From NCBI RefSeq assembly GCF_003319175.1, contig NZ_QOHK01000001.1, positions 310,001 to 374,000 on the forward strand: a stretch of DNA of 64,000 nt. The letters run 5' to 3'. Shown here one piece after another: positions 62,522-64,000 of this stretch; the first letter of the stretch is position 1, and each line of letters begins with the position of its first letter. The DNA is from Blastococcus sp. TF02-8. GTDB lineage: Bacteria; Actinomycetota; Actinomycetes; Mycobacteriales; Geodermatophilaceae. The notes below the pieces were generated by a model, which searched no databases, was not told the DNA's origin, and was given only the letters and a program-made list of their open reading frames with translations. The position numbers were made by a program, and so were the translations under genes.

Positions 62522-64000
62522 GTGGGTGTGGAGACCGTGCTGCTGCTCGTGCTGGCCTCCGTCGCGGTCATCGTCGCCGTGCAGGCCCTGGCCGAGCGGT
62601 CGGGTCTGCCGGCCGCCGCCCTGCTGACCGTCGTCGGCCTCGGCTACGCCTTGCTCCCGGCGGCGGAGATCGAGCTGGACCCGGAGCTGGTCCTCACCCT
62701 CGTGCTGCCACCGCTGCTGTACAGCGCGGCGCTGGAGTCCTCCCTGGTGGCGATCCGGCGGAACCTCCGCACCGTCGTCAGCCTCTCGGTGCTGCTGGTC
62801 CTGGTGACCGCTCTGGTGATCGGCACCGGCTTCGCGCTGTTCGTCACCGGCGCCACGCTGGCCGCCGGGATCGCGCTGGGCGCGGCCGTGGCCCCGCCGG
62901 ACCCCGTCGCCGCGCTGGCGGTCGGCCGCAAGGTGGGCCTCCCCCCGCGGCTGATCACCCTCATCCAGGGCGAGGGCCTGCTCAACGACGCCACGGCGCT
63001 CACCATCCTCACCGTGGCGGTCTCCGCCGCCCAAGGCGACGGCTTCTCCACGCCGGCGGCCGTCGGCCAGTTCCTGCTCGCCGCCGTCGGAGGGGTCCTC
63101 GCGGGCCTGCTGGTCGCCTTCGGGGTCCGGCCGCTGCGCCGGCTGCGCCGCGACCCGCTCACCTCCAACGCGATCAGCCTGGCCACGCCGTTCGTGGCCT
63201 ATCTGCTCGGCGAGACCCTGCACGTCTCCGGAGTGCTCGCCGTCGTGGTCGCCGGGCTGGTCATCGGGCACAACAACCCCAGCTGGGCCTCGGGCGCGAG
63301 CCGGCTGCAGACCAATGCGGTGTGGCGCCTGGTCAACTTCCTGCTCGAGGGGTTCGTCTTCCTGCTCATCGGCCAGCAGCTGCCCGCCGTCATCCGAGGG
63401 TTGGGCGACTACGCCACGGGCACCGTGGTCACCGCCTCGCTGATCACCGTGGGGGGCATGCTGCTGGTCCGGCCGCTCTGGCTGCTGCTCACCGAGTCGC
63501 TGCCGCAGTCCCTGCACGCCCGGCTCGGCGGTGCCGACGACGAGGGCGGACCGGCCCACCGGCGGCTCAGCGGCCGCGAGATCGTCGTCCTCAGCTGGGC
63601 CGGTACGCGCGGTGTCATCAGCCTGGCCGCGATCTTCACGCTGCCCGAGGTGACCGGCGACGGCGAGCCCTTCCCCGACCGCTCGCTGCTGCTGTTCTGC
63701 GCCTTCCTGGCCGTCCTGGCGACGCTGGTGGGCCAGGGCATCACCTTCGCCCCGCTCGTGCGCGCGCTCGGGCTGCGCGCCGACCGGGGCGACCAGGCGC
63801 GGCTGCGCAACCAGGCCCGCATCGCCTCGGTGGAGGCGGCGCTGGGCCGGCTCGACGAGCTGGCCGCCGAGGAGTGCGACGAGGTCGACGGCGAGGCGCT
63901 CGACGTGCTCCGCTCCCAGCTGCGGACCCGGCTGGCGGGCTACCGCAAGCGGATGGACATGCTGGCCGGCGCCGAGCCCGGCGAGGTGCCGATGGCACCG
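62522..64000 (+). CDS. Na+/H+ antiporter, CPA1 family (3' end outside window)
   Basis: The frame is open to the window end (493 codons). Residues 1-400 hold about 12 membrane segments with CPA1 marks. These are VAPPDPVAALAVGRKVGLP, LIQGEGLLNDATALT with the ion-binding Asp, FVFLLIGQQLP and SWAGTRGVISLA with the conserved Arg. The remaining part is a charged cytoplasmic tail (RLRNQARIASVEAALGRLDE, likely a coiled coil). It exchanges Na+ or K+ for protons in the plasma membrane. Start GTG 62522 is likely; nearby GTG 62528 is an alternative. Confidence 0.93.
   Translation, partial: MGVETVLLLVLASVAVIVAVQALAERSGLPAAALLTVVGLGYALLPAAEIELDPELVLTLVLPPLLYSAALESSLVAIRRNLRTVVSLSVLLVLVTALVIGTGFALFVTGATLAAGIALGAAVAPPDPVAALAVGRKVGLPPRLITLIQGEGLLNDATALTILTVAVSAAQGDGFSTPAAVGQFLLAAVGGVLAGLLVAFGVRPLRRLRRDPLTSNAISLATPFVAYLLGETLHVSGVLAVVVAGLVIGHNNPSWASGASRLQTNAVWRLVNFLLEGFVFLLIGQQLPAVIRGLGDYATGTVVTASLITVGGMLLVRPLWLLLTESLPQSLHARLGGADDEGGPAHRRLSGREIVVLSWAGTRGVISLAAIFTLPEVTGDGEPFPDRSLLLFCAFLAVLATLVGQGITFAPLVRALGLRADRGDQARLRNQARIASVEAALGRLDELAAEECDEVDGEALDVLRSQLRTRLAGYRKRMDMLAGAEPGEVPMAP

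Noticed and set aside
1-64000. tRNA, rRNA, CRISPR arrays, toxin-antitoxin or phage-defence islands
   Set aside because: I looked for cloverleaf-like ends, regular repeats and known defence genes on both strands and found none that I could support.

Overview
This 64 kb window is very GC-rich. It is densely packed, with strong G/C preference at third codon positions, frequent GTG starts and many 1-4 nt gene overlaps. A WhiB regulator, an IdeR-type iron box, an actinobacterial SOS box, a DUF222/HNH '13E12-type' gene, an actinobacterial c-di-AMP riboswitch and a UPF0303 protein all point to an actinomycete. Overall style suggests Geodermatophilaceae (Blastococcus, Modestobacter or Geodermatophilus), but that family call is inference. 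I saw no rRNA, tRNA, CRISPR array, insertion sequence or prophage.

Layout. 1-3.9 kb: end of an SDR gene, an MFS transporter, a GNAT acetyltransferase and an acyl-CoA synthetase. 3.9-12.1 kb: a catabolic island with a LysR regulator and MFS transporter divergent from five enzymes (cyclase-family hydrolase, FAD monooxygenase, type I extradiol dioxygenase, FAH-family enzyme, C-C-hydrolase-like alpha/beta hydrolase), followed by a UPF0303 protein. This looks like a complete but unassigned aromatic meta-cleavage pathway. 12.2-24 kb: WhiB2/WhmD-like regulator, YihY membrane protein, SUV3-like helicase, MetE-core protein, SelO, TauE-type permease, family A DNA polymerase, STAS-like protein, metallo-beta-lactamase-fold protein, Bcr/CflA drug exporter and ArsC-like reductase.

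24-34 kb: a secreted cell-wall-type protein behind a c-di-AMP riboswitch, divergent from a TPR-GGDEF diguanylate cyclase. Then a CitE-like lyase, LLM flavin oxidoreductase, acetate CoA-transferase and alpha-glucosidase. A processive family 2 glycosyltransferase follows, coupled to a 51-residue protein that is almost only an LAxTG sorting signal. 34-43.5 kb: an exporter and a six-gene iron-boxed NRPS-independent siderophore operon. It has decarboxylase, N-hydroxylase, acyltransferase and IucA/IucC synthetase genes, plus a cytoplasmic penicillin-acylase homologue and a second acyltransferase. Every junction in this operon is a 4-nt overlap.

43.5-64 kb: an HNH gene whose start codon lies inside a LexA box; an MFS transporter; a divergent FBP-domain (EF-G-binding) and release factor 3 pair; hydrolases; a GH13 amylase; a cold-shock protein; and a PAS-GAF-SpoIIE phosphatase. 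Then dienelactone hydrolase, Mug-type DNA glycosylase, a lipoprotein, a histidine phosphatase/APH-kinase pair, a possibly frameshifted STAS gene, and a subtilase with a separate I9-propeptide-like protein. A YhgE-like membrane protein and a CPA1 Na+/H+ antiporter (cut by the window end) close the region.

The best candidates for something not fully described are the siderophore operon with its acylase/second acyltransferase pair, the glycosyltransferase/LAYTG mini-protein pair, and the aromatic cluster with its unusual cyclase-family enzyme.
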